The notes: a model not told the origin generated them from the sequence alone. A stretch of DNA of 64,000 nucleotides from Leucobacter sp. Ag1 (GCF_000980875.1 NZ_LAYO01000106.1:1-64000); one strand, 5' to 3'; shown: positions 45,127 to 54,000, counted from the first letter of the stretch. Made by a program: numbers and translations.

Positions 45127-46566
45127 CTAGCGGTTCGGCTCCAGCGGGAACTCGTCGCCGAGCTGGTCGATCTGCTCGGTGGTCGGCTCTCCCTCCGAGA
45201 AGTCCATCTTCGGCACGGGCTTGCGGAAGCCGCCGGTCACGATCGCGATGATGATCACGCCGACCACGAGCCAGATGGCGCCCACGAGCCAGGTGAGGGC
45301 CTGCAGCGAGGTCCACAGCCAGATGGTCAGCACGAAGCCGATCACGGGCATCACGAGGTAGCGGATCCACTTCCAGAATCCGAACTGCTCGCGGCGGCCG
45401 CCCTTGGGGAACACGTAGGTGCGGATCACCGAGAGGTTCACGAGGGCGAACGCGGCCAGCGCGCCGAAGCTGATCATGAACGCGACGGTGTCGAGCGACA
45501 GGAACAGTGCCGACAGGGCGAAGATCGAGACCACGCACGCGGCGACGATCGGGGTGCCGAAGCGGCGGTGCAGTCGCGCGAGCGGCTTCGGCAGCATGCC
45601 GTCGCGGCCCATCGCGTAGAGGATGCGCGAGACGGAGACCTGGCCGGTCATGCCGGAGCCGAACGCGCCGACCACGTAGATCGCCACGAAGAACGCGGTG
45701 AACCAGCTGACGCCGAAGCTGTCCATGACCGTGGTGCCGGCGGCGTCGATCTGCTCCTTGTTGAGGGTCGACCAGTCCGGGTTGAAGGCGAGCGCGCCCG
45801 ACCACGAGACGAGGATGAAGAAGAAGCCGCCGACCAGGGTCGAGAGCAGGATCGCGCGCGGGATGTCCTTGCGGGGGCGCTTCGCTTCCTCGGACAGGGT
45901 CGAGACCGCGTCGAAGCCGAGGAACGAGAGCGCGAGCACCGCGGCGCCGGACGCGATGGCGCCGATGCCGCCCTCGCCGAAGGTGAAGGGATCGATGAGC
46001 CCGACCGACTGGTCGCCGCCCAGGTACTCCTTGAACGCGAGCGCCATGAACACGACCACGAGCACCACCGACAGCGCGATGATCACGAAGTTCACCTTGT
46101 TGACGAGGTTGATGCCCAGGATGTTGAACAGCAGCACGAGCAGCAGCGACGCGAGGGTGAAGACCCACACCGGAACCGCGGGGAACTGCGTGTTCAGGTA
46201 GATGCCGATGAGCATGAAGTTGATCATCGGGATGAAGAGGTAGTCGAGCAGCATGACCCAGCCGGTGAGGAAGCCGATGGCCCCGCCGAAGGACTGCTGG
46301 GTGTAGGTGTACGCGGATCCCGCGACCGGGTAGCGGCGCACCATGGCGCCGTAGCTCGCCGCGGTGAAGAGCATGGTGACGACGGCGACCACGTAGGCCG
46401 CGGGCAGGTGGCCGTCGGTCACCTGGTTCACGATGCCGTAGGTGGTGAACACCGTGATGACCGTCATGTAGGTCACGCCGAAGAGCGTGAGGCCGGTCAG
46501 GCCGAGGGCGCGCTTGAGGTGCGGGCCGCCCGTTGTGCTGGTGGACACGGTTGCTGGATCGGACAC
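45127..46566 (-). CDS. APC family amino acid permease
   Basis: A 479-residue transporter with about 12 hydrophobic helices. The first conserved block is LTGLTLFGVTYMTVITVFTTYG, and LSFLGFDAVSTLSEEAKRPRKDIP is the characteristic APC loop, close to the putrescine/amino acid importer group (PuuP/YhdG-like). The start is GTG at 46566, with AAAGGAG about 7 nt upstream. It lies 44 nt downstream of the amidohydrolase gene on the same strand and is likely to be co-expressed. Confidence 0.9.
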   Translation of the reverse strand: MSDPATVSTSTTGGPHLKRALGLTGLTLFGVTYMTVITVFTTYGIVNQVTDGHLPAAYVVAVVTMLFTAASYGAMVRRYPVAGSAYTYTQQSFGGAIGFLTGWVMLLDYLFIPMINFMLIGIYLNTQFPAVPVWVFTLASLLLVLLFNILGINLVNKVNFVIIALSVVLVVVFMALAFKEYLGGDQSVGLIDPFTFGEGGIGAIASGAAVLALSFLGFDAVSTLSEEAKRPRKDIPRAILLSTLVGGFFFILVSWSGALAFNPDWSTLNKEQIDAAGTTVMDSFGVSWFTAFFVAIYVVGAFGSGMTGQVSVSRILYAMGRDGMLPKPLARLHRRFGTPIVAACVVSIFALSALFLSLDTVAFMISFGALAAFALVNLSVIRTYVFPKGGRREQFGFWKWIRYLVMPVIGFVLTIWLWTSLQALTWLVGAIWLVVGVIIIAIVTGGFRKPVPKMDFSEGEPTTEQIDQLGDEFPLEPNR

Positions 46567-46610
46567 GGGTTTTCTCCTTTGAAAAGGTCCGGATGGGGTG
46601 CCTGGGCGCC

Positions 46611-48242
46611 CTAGGAGGATGATCCCACGAAGGTCGCACGACCCGCGAGCCACGTGCCGCGGATCGTGATCTCGGGGATCCGGTTCGGGTCGACCGCGAG
46701 CGGGTTCTCCGAGAGCCAGACGAGGTCGGCGGTCATGCCGACGTCGAGGGTGCCGCGGTCGGTCGCGAGCGCCTGGCGGGCGATCCCTCGGGTGTAGGCG
46801 GCGTACGCCTCCCCGGCGGAGACGCGCTCCTCGGGCAGCCACGATTCCGCGTCGGGTTCGAGGTGGCTGTGCCGGGTGATCGCGGTCGAGATCGCGGGGC
46901 GCCAGTCCTTCGTGGTGACGGGCCAGTCGCTGCCGAACGAGACGGTCGCGCCGCCGCGCAGCACCGAGCCGATGAGGTACTGCCAGCCCTCGCGGTCGTG
47001 CCCGATGTGCGGGATCGTGAGCGACTCCATCACGGCGTCGCACTGCGCCCAGTAGGGCTCGAAGTTCGCGATGATCCCGATCGCGGCGAAGCGCTCGGCG
47101 TCGCCGGGGGCGAGCATCGCGACGTGCGCGATCACGTGGTGCCGTTCGCGCGCCGGATCCCGCGCCTGCGCGGCCTCGAGCGCGTCGAGCGCCGATCGCA
47201 CCGCGGCGTCGCCGATCGCGTGCAGGTGCAGCTGGAACCCGAGCGCGTCGAACGCGGCGGTGGCCGCCCGCAGCTCGGCCTCATCCCAGTTGGGCAGGCC
47301 GCGGTCGTCGGGGCGGTCGGCGTAGGGGTCGGTCAGCGCCGCCGTGTGGTTCTCGATCACACCGTCGACGAAGACCTTGATCGTCTCGGCGCTCAGCCGC
47401 GGGTGCGCGAGTGCGCGGATCTCGTCGCGGATCGCGGCGAACTCGTCGAGCTGCTCGCGCCAGTGCATCGGGTCGGCGCGCAGCGCCAGGTTGACCCGGG
47501 TGTGCAGGCGGTCCTCGCGCACTGCGGCGCGGTAGGTCTCGACATCTCCCGCGTCGACCCAGGCGTCCTGGATCCACGTGGTGCCCTGCTCGGCGTAGGA
47601 GCGGGTCGCGGCCTCGATCGCGTCGACCCGGGCCTCGAGCGAGAACCCGGGCACCACGTTCGCGAGGAAGTCGTTGGCCGCCGCCTCCTGCAGGGTGCCG
47701 AGCGGGCTCCCGTCCTCGCGGCGCACGATGCGGCCGAGGTGCGGATCCGGAGTGTCGGCGGTGATGCCGCCGGCCGCGAGGGCCGCGGTGTTCACCCAGG
47801 CGGTGTGGTAGTCCCAAGCGCGCAGCACGGTCGGGGTGTCGCCCGTGACCTCGTCGAGCCAGCGGGCATCGAAGCGGCCGCCGGGGGCGAAGGTGGCGTC
47901 GTAGCTCGCGCCGACGATCCACTCGGCCTCGGGGTTCTCGGCCTTCCACTCGGCGACGGCGCGGAGGATCCCGTCGAGATCGCTCGCCGCGCGCACGGCC
48001 GGCCCGGCCGCTTCGAGGCCGCCGAGCACGGGGTGGGCGTGCCCGTCGCCGAGCGCGGGGGCCAGGGTGCCGCCGGCGAGGTCGACGACCTCGGTGCCGG
48101 GCTCCTGAGCGAGCGCGCGCGCCTCGGCTCCGTGGGCGACCACGCGGCCGTCGCGCACGGCGAGCGCGTCGCTCGTCTCGGCAGGTTCGGTCGCTGGCGC
48201 CGGGTCGATGATCACGGTGCCACCGGTGAAAACGGTCGTCAT
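46611..48242 (-). CDS. Amidohydrolase family 3 (YtcJ-like) enzyme
   Basis: A 543-residue metal-dependent hydrolase of the YtcJ group. GDGHAHPVLGG supplies the first two metal histidines, ETIKVFVDGVIE the bridging lysine region, FQLHLHAIGDAA and HHVIAHV further ligands, and VSFGSDWPV the catalytic aspartate. Such enzymes hydrolyse exocyclic amide or formamide bonds; the substrate here is unknown. The ATG at 48242 begins MTTVFTGGTVI. Downstream permease and divergent TetR gene suggest a small catabolic unit. Confidence 0.9.
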   Translation of the reverse strand: MTTVFTGGTVIIDPAPATEPAETSDALAVRDGRVVAHGAEARALAQEPGTEVVDLAGGTLAPALGDGHAHPVLGGLEAAGPAVRAASDLDGILRAVAEWKAENPEAEWIVGASYDATFAPGGRFDARWLDEVTGDTPTVLRAWDYHTAWVNTAALAAGGITADTPDPHLGRIVRREDGSPLGTLQEAAANDFLANVVPGFSLEARVDAIEAATRSYAEQGTTWIQDAWVDAGDVETYRAAVREDRLHTRVNLALRADPMHWREQLDEFAAIRDEIRALAHPRLSAETIKVFVDGVIENHTAALTDPYADRPDDRGLPNWDEAELRAATAAFDALGFQLHLHAIGDAAVRSALDALEAAQARDPARERHHVIAHVAMLAPGDAERFAAIGIIANFEPYWAQCDAVMESLTIPHIGHDREGWQYLIGSVLRGGATVSFGSDWPVTTKDWRPAISTAITRHSHLEPDAESWLPEERVSAGEAYAAYTRGIARQALATDRGTLDVGMTADLVWLSENPLAVDPNRIPEITIRGTWLAGRATFVGSSS

Positions 48243-48320
48243 CTGCTGCGTCCTTGCTGCTGAGGGGTGATCCGGCCGCTCGAGGTGCACGCGCGGTGCG
48301 GGCCGCGAGCGGTAGTGCCA

Positions 48321-48339
48321 AAATGAACAGGGTTCGTTT
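48321..48339. promoter_or_regulatory. Possible operator between amidohydrolase and TetR genes
   Basis: GAAC-AGG-GTTC (48325-48335), extended by AAA and TTT outside one mismatch, forms an imperfect palindrome about 80 nt upstream of the amidohydrolase ATG and 98 nt upstream of the TetR ATG. A divergent regulator makes an operator here plausible, but the half-sites are short. Confidence 0.35.
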
Positions 48340-48436
48340 GAGTGCTGGGCAAGAGAATAGTACGAATGCCGTGCGGATGCGAATGAGTTTTGCGATCCGG
48401 CTCGACCAGGGCCAGGATGAACCCGGGGAGGCGAAG

Positions 48437-49165
48437 ATGACGACGACCGCGGACGAGGGCGACCGCGCCGGCACCGGTGGGCGTACGGGGCCGTCGCGCC
48501 GTCGCGCGGGTCGTCCCGCGCAGGGGATCCTCTCGCGTCGGCTCATCTTCGAGACCGCGCTGCGCCTCGTGGATCGCGGCGGAGCGGAGGCCGCCGGGAT
48601 CCGGGCGGTCGCGAAGGAGCTCGGCGTGCAGCCCTCCGCGCTCTACAACCACGTCGACGGGTATCCCGACCTGGTCGCCGGGATGCGCGAGCTCATCAGT
48701 GACCGGATCCCGCTCGACATGTTTGATCGCAGCCCGTGGGACGAGGCGCTCGTCGAGTGGTCGGGGCACTACCGCGACACGTTCGCGGCGCATCCGTCGA
48801 CCGTCGCGCTGCTCGCCGTGCTGCCGCTCGCCGAGGAATCCTCGACGACGCTCATGTACGACGGCGTGATCCGTGCGCTCGTGCGGGCCGGTTGGCCCGA
48901 GGAGCGGGTGCTGATCCTGCTCGTCGCGCTCGAATCGTTCATCCTGGGATCCGCGCTCGACCTCGGTGCCGACGAGCAGATGCTCGATCCCGGCCCCCGT
49001 GAGGACGTGCCGGTCTTCACCTCGGTCTACCGGGCCCGTGCCGCGATGCTCGCCGCGAAGCGGCAGAGCACGGCCGACGCCTCCTTCGAGTTCGGCCTGC
49101 GGGCCATGCTCACCGGCTTCCGCGCGGAGTTCGAGTCGCTGCGAGGCGACGGCGCCGACGCCTGA
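48437..49165 (+). CDS. TetR family regulator
   Basis: A 242-residue TetR-type regulator. A basic N-terminal stretch (RRRAGRPAQG) precedes the HTH, which includes AVAKELGVQPSALYNHVDGY. The C-terminal domain (ALVEWSGHYRDTFAAHPSTVAL) is like the TetR_C group of long actinobacterial regulators. The ATG at 48437 follows GGGGAGGCGAAG; the frame is open further upstream but with no family similarity. It is divergent from the amidohydrolase, its likely target. Confidence 0.88.
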   Translation: MTTTADEGDRAGTGGRTGPSRRRAGRPAQGILSRRLIFETALRLVDRGGAEAAGIRAVAKELGVQPSALYNHVDGYPDLVAGMRELISDRIPLDMFDRSPWDEALVEWSGHYRDTFAAHPSTVALLAVLPLAEESSTTLMYDGVIRALVRAGWPEERVLILLVALESFILGSALDLGADEQMLDPGPREDVPVFTSVYRARAAMLAAKRQSTADASFEFGLRAMLTGFRAEFESLRGDGADA

Positions 49166-49171
49166 TCCCGC

Positions 49172-50056
49172 CTAGCGGAAGATGATGGTGCGGTCGCCGT
49201 CGGCGAGGATCCGGTTCTCGGCGAACCACGTCACCGCGCGGCGCAGCGTGCGCGCCTCGCCGTCCTGGCCGAGCTGCATGAGCTCCTGCGGGGAGTACGC
49301 GTGGTCGACGCGGGTGACATCCTGCTCGATGATCGGGCCCTCGTCGAGATCGGTCGTGACGAAGTGCGCGGTCGCGCCGATCAGCTTCACGCCGCGCTGG
49401 TGCGCCTGACGGTAGGGGTTCGCGCCCTTGAAGCCGGGCAGGAACGAGTGGTGGATGTTGATCGCGCGGCCCGCGAGCGCCTCGCACAGCTCGGGCGACA
49501 GGATCTGCATGTAGCGGGCGAGCACGACGAGCTCGATGTCCTGCTCCTCGACGACCTCGAGCACGCGGCGCTCGAACGCCGCCTTATCGTCGGCGCCGGC
49601 GACCGGGCGGTGCTCGAACGGCACCCCGTAGAAATCGGCGATGTCTCGCACGGTCTCGTGGTTCGACAGGATCAGCGGCACCTCGATGGGCAGCTGGCCG
49701 CCGCGCTGGCGGTAGAGCAGATCGTTGACGCAGTGGGTCGCGGTCGACGCGAGGATCAGGGTGCGCACGGGGCGCCCGACCACGTCGAGGCGCCAGGTCA
49801 TGTGGTAGCGCTCGGTCACGGGCGCGAGCGCCTGCTCGAAGCGCGCCTCGAAGGTCTCGGGCTGGGCCACGGCCTCCACCTGCAGGCGCATGAAGAAGCG
49901 ACCGGTGTCGTGGCTCGCGAACTGCTGGCTCTCAGCGATGTTGCCGCCCGCCGCGACGATCGCGCCGCTGATCGCGTGCACGATTCCCGGTCCGTCGATG
50001 CAGCTGAGGGTGAGCACCCACTGGGTGCCGGAGGAGTCCGTCGCGATCGTGTTCAC
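49172..50056 (-). CDS. purU: Formyltetrahydrofolate deformylase
   Basis: About 294 residues: an N-terminal ACT domain (VLTLSCIDGPGIVHAISGAI) and a formyltransferase-fold domain with ILSNHETV, the catalytic Asn-His pair in INIHHSFLPGFKGANPYRQA, and the aspartate in TTDLDEGPIIEQD. It splits 10-formyl-THF to formate and THF, balancing one-carbon pools. GTG at 50056 is chosen; a TTG at 50065 is an alternative, and neither has a clear ribosome-binding site. It lies divergent from glyA-folD, forming a one-carbon cluster. Confidence 0.94.
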   Translation of the reverse strand: MNTIATDSSGTQWVLTLSCIDGPGIVHAISGAIVAAGGNIAESQQFASHDTGRFFMRLQVEAVAQPETFEARFEQALAPVTERYHMTWRLDVVGRPVRTLILASTATHCVNDLLYRQRGGQLPIEVPLILSNHETVRDIADFYGVPFEHRPVAGADDKAAFERRVLEVVEEQDIELVVLARYMQILSPELCEALAGRAINIHHSFLPGFKGANPYRQAHQRGVKLIGATAHFVTTDLDEGPIIEQDVTRVDHAYSPQELMQLGQDGEARTLRRAVTWFAENRILADGDRTIIFR

Positions 50057-50153
50057 GGGGTCCAAGGGTACTGGATCCGCGGACCCGTCCGCGGGCCGCG
50101 CTCCACCGGTGACCGCGTGTGACCGGCGGCGTTCCGTTCCGAGCCCGGATTGC

Positions 50154-50159
50154 TACACT
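50154..50159 (+). promoter_or_regulatory. Likely -10 box of the glyA transcript
   Basis: TACACT in the context GCTACACTG, 7 nt before the first paired base of the riboswitch aptamer. That spacing puts transcription start at the aptamer's 5' edge. The -35 region near 50131 is weak. Confidence 0.45.
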
Positions 50160-50165
50160 GTCGAA

Positions 50166-50240
50166 CGTCGTGACTGGCGTGCAGATGGGACACCATCGGG
50201 AAACGACACCCCCTCTCGGAACGGCCGCTCGCCTGGGTCG
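50166..50240 (+). ncRNA. ZTP (pfl) riboswitch
   Basis: The leader matches the pfl/ZTP aptamer. P1 is CGTCG with ACGAC (ending near 50207) and encloses the hallmark GTGACTGGCG, then a P2 stem GATGG/CCATC and GGGAAAC. The 3' domain carries the conserved GCCTGGG (50231-50237). ZTP riboswitches sense the purine intermediate ZMP/ZTP, which builds up when 10-formyl-THF is short, and turn on folate one-carbon genes. Placement before glyA-folD is the family's known context. The palindrome at 50259-50274 may belong to the expression platform. Confidence 0.85.
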
Positions 50241-50298
50241 AAAAACCGAACCGATGTCTTCCGCGCGCGCGGAACGAGAACACCGAGGAGTACACCGG

Positions 50299-51582
50299 AT
50301 GTCGAACCAGTCAGCCTTCTTCAACGAGCCGCTCGAGGTCGTCGACCCCGAGATCGCGGAGGTCCTGAAGAACGAGCTCGGCCGCCAGCGCGGCACGCTC
50401 GAGATGATCGCGAGCGAGAACTTCGTTCCCCGCGCGGTGCTCGAGTCCCAGGGCTCCGTGCTCACCAACAAGTACGCCGAGGGCTACCCGGGCCGCCGCT
50501 ACTACGGCGGCTGCGAGTTCGTCGACGTCGCCGAGGAGCTCGCGCGCGAGCGCGCCAAGAGCCTGTTCGGAGCGAAGTACGCGAACGTGCAGCCCCACTC
50601 GGGCGCATCGGCCAACGCCGCGGTGCTGTCGGCCATCGCGGAGCCGGGCGACACGATCCTCGGCCTCGAGCTGTCCCACGGCGGACACCTCACCCACGGC
50701 ATGAAACTGAACTTCTCGGGCAAGCTCTACAACGTCGTGCACTACGGCGTCGACCCCGAGACATTCCTCATCGACATGGACGTCGTGCGCGAGAAGGCGC
50801 TCGAGCACAAGCCCAAGGTCATCATCGCCGGCTGGTCGGCGTACCCCCGCACCCTCGACTTCGCGAAGTTCCGCGAGATCGCGGACGAGGTCGGCGCGAC
50901 CCTCTGGGTCGACATGGCTCACTTCGCGGGCCTCGTCGCCGCGGGCCTCTACCCGAGCCCGGTGCCGCACGCGCACGTCGTGTCGTCGACCGTGCACAAG
51001 ACCATCGGCGGTCCCCGCTCCGGCTTCATCCTCACGAACGACCTCGAGCTCTTCAAGAAGCTCAACTCGAACGTGTTCCCCGGCCAGCAGGGCGGCCCGC
51101 TCATGCACGTGATCGCCGCGAAGGCGACCGCGTTCAAGCTCGCGGCGACCGATGAGTTCAAGGAGCGCCAGGTGCGCACCCTCTCGGGCGCGAAGCTCGT
51201 CGCGGACGCGCTCACCAGCGAGGCCTCGAAGGCCGCGGGCGTCGACGTGCTCACCGGCGGCACCGACGTGCACCTCGTGCTCGCCGACCTGCGCAACTCG
51301 GAGCTCGACGGCCAGCAGGCGGAGGACGCGCTGCACGCCGTCGGCATCACCGTCAACCGCAACGCGGTACCCTTCGACCCGCGCCCGCCGATGGTCACCA
51401 GCGGCCTCCGTATCGGCACGCCCGCCCTCGCGACCCGCGGCTTCGGCGACGTCGAGTTCGCCGAGGTGGCCGACATCATCGCCCTCACCCTGCAGCAGAC
51501 GGGTGACGTCGAGGCGCTCAAGGCGCGCGTGACGGCGCTCGCCGACGCGTTCCCGCTGTACCCCGGCCTCGAGGAGTGGTGA
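50299..51582 (+). CDS. glyA: Serine hydroxymethyltransferase
   Basis: A 427-residue PLP enzyme that interconverts serine and glycine and makes 5,10-methylene-THF. Landmarks are [42 protein letters not shown], and the PLP lysine in [16 protein letters not shown]. The ATG at 50299 has CGAGGAG 9 nt upstream. It follows the ZTP riboswitch, and folD begins 3 nt after its stop. Confidence 0.97.
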   Translation: MSNQSAFFNEPLEVVDPEIAEVLKNELGRQRGTLEMIASENFVPRAVLESQGSVLTNKYAEGYPGRRYYGGCEFVDVAEELARERAKSLFGAKYANVQPHSGASANAAVLSAIAEPGDTILGLELSHGGHLTHGMKLNFSGKLYNVVHYGVDPETFLIDMDVVREKALEHKPKVIIAGWSAYPRTLDFAKFREIADEVGATLWVDMAHFAGLVAAGLYPSPVPHAHVVSSTVHKTIGGPRSGFILTNDLELFKKLNSNVFPGQQGGPLMHVIAAKATAFKLAATDEFKERQVRTLSGAKLVADALTSEASKAAGVDVLTGGTDVHLVLADLRNSELDGQQAEDALHAVGITVNRNAVPFDPRPPMVTSGLRIGTPALATRGFGDVEFAEVADIIALTLQQTGDVEALKARVTALADAFPLYPGLEEW

Positions 51583-51585
51583 TCC

Positions 51586-52476
51586 TTGACCGCTGAGAAG
51601 CTCGACGGGACCGCCGCTGCGGCTTCGATCAAGCAGGAGCTCGCGGGGCGCGTCGCAGCGCTCCGCGAGCGCGGCGTCACCCCCGGTCTCGCCACCGTGC
51701 TGGTCGGCGAGGATCCCGGCTCGAAGTGGTACGTCGCGGGCAAGCACCGCGACTGCGCCGAGGTCGGCATCGCGTCGATCCAGCGCGAGCTGCCCGACAC
51801 GGTCACGCAGGCGGAGCTGGAGGCGGTGCTCGACGCGCTCAACGCCGACCCGGCCTGCACCGGCTACATCGTGCAGCTGCCGCTGCCGAAGCACATCGAC
51901 ACCGACCGGATCCTCGAGAAGATCGACCCGGATAAGGACGCCGACGGGCTGCACCCGACCAACCTCGGGCGCCTCGTGCTGAACGCCAACACCGAGATCA
52001 CCTCGCCGCTGCCGTGCACGCCGCGCGGCGTGATCGAGCTGGTCGAGCGCAACGGCCTGTCATGGGCGGGCAAGAACGTCGTGGTCGTGGGCCGCGGCGT
52101 GACCGTCGGCCGTCCGATCGGGCCGCTGCTCACCCGCCGCGAGTTCAACGCGACCGTCACGCTCACGCACACGGGCACGGCGGACCTGGCTGCCGAGCTG
52201 CGCCGGGCCGACGTGATCGTCGCGGCCGCGGGCGTCGAGGGCATCGTGCGCGCCGAGGACGTCAAGCCGGGAGCGATCGTGCTCGACGTGGGCGTCTCGC
52301 GCAAGGTCGATCCCGAGACCGGCAAGAGCCGCGTCGTCGGCGACGTCGACCCGGCCGTGGCCGAGGTCGCCGCCTGGATCTCGCCGAACCCCGGCGGCGT
52401 GGGCCCCATGACTCGCGCCCTGCTGCTGAAGAACGTGGTCGAGATGGCGGAGCGCGCGGCCGACGCCGCGGCCTGA
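51586..52476 (+). CDS. folD: Methylenetetrahydrofolate dehydrogenase/cyclohydrolase
   Basis: A 296-residue bifunctional FolD that oxidises methylene-THF to methenyl-THF and hydrolyses it to 10-formyl-THF. The catalytic Tyr and Lys lie in [12 protein letters not shown], the substrate loop in [12 protein letters not shown], and the NADP-binding turn in [16 protein letters not shown]. The start is TTG at 51586, preceded by GAGGAG at the end of glyA. With purU nearby, the operon controls the 10-formyl-THF supply that its riboswitch senses indirectly. Confidence 0.96.
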   Translation: MTAEKLDGTAAAASIKQELAGRVAALRERGVTPGLATVLVGEDPGSKWYVAGKHRDCAEVGIASIQRELPDTVTQAELEAVLDALNADPACTGYIVQLPLPKHIDTDRILEKIDPDKDADGLHPTNLGRLVLNANTEITSPLPCTPRGVIELVERNGLSWAGKNVVVVGRGVTVGRPIGPLLTRREFNATVTLTHTGTADLAAELRRADVIVAAAGVEGIVRAEDVKPGAIVLDVGVSRKVDPETGKSRVVGDVDPAVAEVAAWISPNPGGVGPMTRALLLKNVVEMAERAADAAA

Positions 52477-52516
52477 TCCGTCCGCTCACGACACCACACC
52501 GACCGAGGAGAACCAC

Positions 52517-52639
52517 ATGTGCTCACCCGTGCGCTGCGCCGACTGCGGCAAGACCACCTGGGCCGGGTGCGGCCTGCACATCGAGGAGGCGCTGGAGGGC
52601 GTGGCCCAGGCCGACCGCTGCTCCTGCCCTCGCGACTGA
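52517..52639 (+). CDS. Small cysteine-rich protein
   Basis: A 40-residue protein beginning MCSPVRCADCGKTTWAGCG and ending CSCPRD. Six cysteines include C-x2-C (RCADC) and C-x-C (CSC) pairs, suggesting a small zinc site. The pattern C..C.K.TW.GCG.H is, to my knowledge, widespread in actinobacteria as an uncharacterised protein. The ATG has CCGAGGAG 8 nt upstream, a good ribosome-binding site. It lies 40 nt after folD and before a strong hairpin, so it may be the last gene of the riboswitch-controlled operon. Confidence 0.75.
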   Translation: MCSPVRCADCGKTTWAGCGLHIEEALEGVAQADRCSCPRD

Positions 52640-52655
52640 GCCGCTGATCCGGTGC

Positions 52656-52697
52656 CGAAGCGCCGCGGGTCCGTTCCGACGGGCCCGCGGCGCTTCG
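52656..52697 (+). terminator. Terminator hairpin
   Basis: Arms 52656-52674 and 52679-52697 (19 nt, one G-T pair) with loop TCCG, 16 nt after the small cysteine protein stop. It most likely ends the glyA-folD operon. Confidence 0.75.
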
Positions 52698-52817
52698 CTG
52701 TGCGTGCGGGCGTGCCCGCCGGGTGCCAGGCCGGTGCCAGAACCGCAGTGCATACTGGACTGCGGTGCCGAGATCCCGGTCGCCAGCCCACTCCCGTGAA
52801 CTGAAAGTCGGACCCCG

Positions 52818-53522
52818 GTGCTCCACTCCGCGCTCGCCTCGCTCGCAGGCTTCATCACGCCGGCCCTGCTCGGCATCGACTGGCTCGATCCCGAGACGCT
52901 GCTGAAGGCGGGCGGCTGGGTCGCGCTGGTGCTCGCCTGCGCGTTCGTGTTCCTCGAGACCGGCGTGCTGGTGCTCGCGTTCCTGCCCGGCGACTCGCTG
53001 CTGTTCACGGTCGGGCTGTTCACGGCGACCGGCATCATCGACGTGCCCATCTGGATCACCTGCATCCTGCTCTTCATCTTCGCGTTCGCCGGCGATCAGG
53101 TGGGGTTCATGATCGGGCGCAAGCTCGGCCCCGCGGTGTTCAGCCGCGAGAAGAGCAAGCTCTTCAATCCCGAGAATGTGCAGCGCACGCACGCGTTCTT
53201 CGAGAAGCACGGCCCGAAGGCGATCATCATCGCCCGCTTCCTGCCGGTGTTCCGCGCCTTCGTTCCGGCGGCGGCCGGCGTCGGCAAGATGGAGTACCGC
53301 CACTTCGTCGCGTACAACGCGATCGGCGCGCTGCTCTGGGGCGTCGGCGTCACGCTGATCGGCTTCTTCCTCGGCCAGATCCCGTTCGTGCACCAGTACT
53401 CCGAGGTGTTCATCATCGTGCTCGTGCTGCTGCCGGGCATCCCGATCCTCATCGAGGCGATCCGCGCCTTCAACTCGTGGCGGCGGAAGCGCCGCTCGCC
53501 CGAGGGCGCGTCCGCCGAGTAG
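52818..53522 (+). CDS. DedA family membrane protein
   Basis: A 234-residue DedA/VTT-domain protein with about five hydrophobic segments. It shows ETGVLVLAFLPGDSLLFTVG and the family signature ARFLPVFRAFVPAAAGVG, with the essential-type arginines. DedA proteins are linked to lipid-carrier flipping and membrane homeostasis. The start is GTG at 52818. It stands alone, followed by a very long hairpin. Confidence 0.92.
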   Translation: MLHSALASLAGFITPALLGIDWLDPETLLKAGGWVALVLACAFVFLETGVLVLAFLPGDSLLFTVGLFTATGIIDVPIWITCILLFIFAFAGDQVGFMIGRKLGPAVFSREKSKLFNPENVQRTHAFFEKHGPKAIIIARFLPVFRAFVPAAAGVGKMEYRHFVAYNAIGALLWGVGVTLIGFFLGQIPFVHQYSEVFIIVLVLLPGIPILIEAIRAFNSWRRKRRSPEGASAE

Positions 53523-53535
53523 GCCGCCGCCTTCA

Positions 53536-53593
53536 TCGAGGTGCCCCGTGTCGGGGGTATGGAATCCCATACCCCCGACACGGGGCACCTCGA
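53536..53593. terminator. 27-bp perfect hairpin
   Basis: Perfect 27-bp stem (53536-53562 with 53567-53593) and loop AATC, 13 nt after the DedA gene stop and 26 nt before the ArsR promoter. It is probably a terminator for dedA that also insulates the ArsR promoter, but the stem is about twice the usual length and there is no T tract. Confidence 0.65.
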
Positions 53594-53618
53594 CGTCGGA
53601 AGAGTCCCACCCAGGGGG

Positions 53619-53647
53619 TTGACGCGCGCACGTTCGCGTCGTAATGT
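53619..53647 (+). promoter_or_regulatory. Sigma-70-type promoter of the ArsR gene
   Basis: TTGACG (53619-53624), a 17-nt spacer, and TAATGT (53642-53647) form a near-ideal promoter. Transcription should start about 6-9 nt after the -10 box, that is at or within a base or two of the ATG at 53656, implying a leaderless mRNA. Confidence 0.7.
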
Positions 53648-53666
53648 ACAACCAAATGGTTGTACA
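53645..53666. promoter_or_regulatory. ArsR operator overlapping -10 box and start codon
   Basis: Perfect inverted repeat TGTACAACCA-AA-TGGTTGTACA. It covers the end of the -10 box, the predicted transcription start and the first codons of the regulator. This is the expected arrangement for tight autorepression by an ArsR-type protein. Confidence 0.75.
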
Positions 53667-54000
53667 AGAACTCTCCGACGCACAGATCGACCGGATCTTC
53701 CGGGCGCTCGCCGATGCCACGCGACGCGATATCGTCCGCCGCACGCTCACCGGTGAGGCCTCGGTCTCCGAGCTCGCCCGCGACTACGACATGAGCTTCG
53801 CCGCAGTGCAGAAGCACGTGGCCGTGCTCGAGGCCGCCGATCTCGTCGCGAAGATCCCCAGAGGAAGGGAGCGCATCATCCGAGGCAACCCCGAGACCAT
53901 CCGACGGGCCCAGGAGCTGCTGGGCTATTTCGAGCAGTTGTGGCGCGGGCGCATCGACCGACTCGACGCGCTCTTCGCCGAGGACTCCCCGCAGGACTGA
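53656..54000 (+). CDS. ArsR family regulator
   Basis: A 114-residue winged-helix repressor: RIFRALADATRRDIVRRTL, then the recognition region SVSELARDYDMSFAAVQKHVAVLEAADLV and the wing RGRERIIRG. No cysteine metal site is visible, so it belongs to the non-metal SRPBCC-linked group (PF12840-like). The ATG at 53656 is preferred because promoter and operator geometry places transcription start there; an ATG at 53644 would lie in the -10 box. The SRPBCC gene downstream is its likely operon partner. Confidence 0.9.
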   Translation: MVVQELSDAQIDRIFRALADATRRDIVRRTLTGEASVSELARDYDMSFAAVQKHVAVLEAADLVAKIPRGRERIIRGNPETIRRAQELLGYFEQLWRGRIDRLDALFAEDSPQD

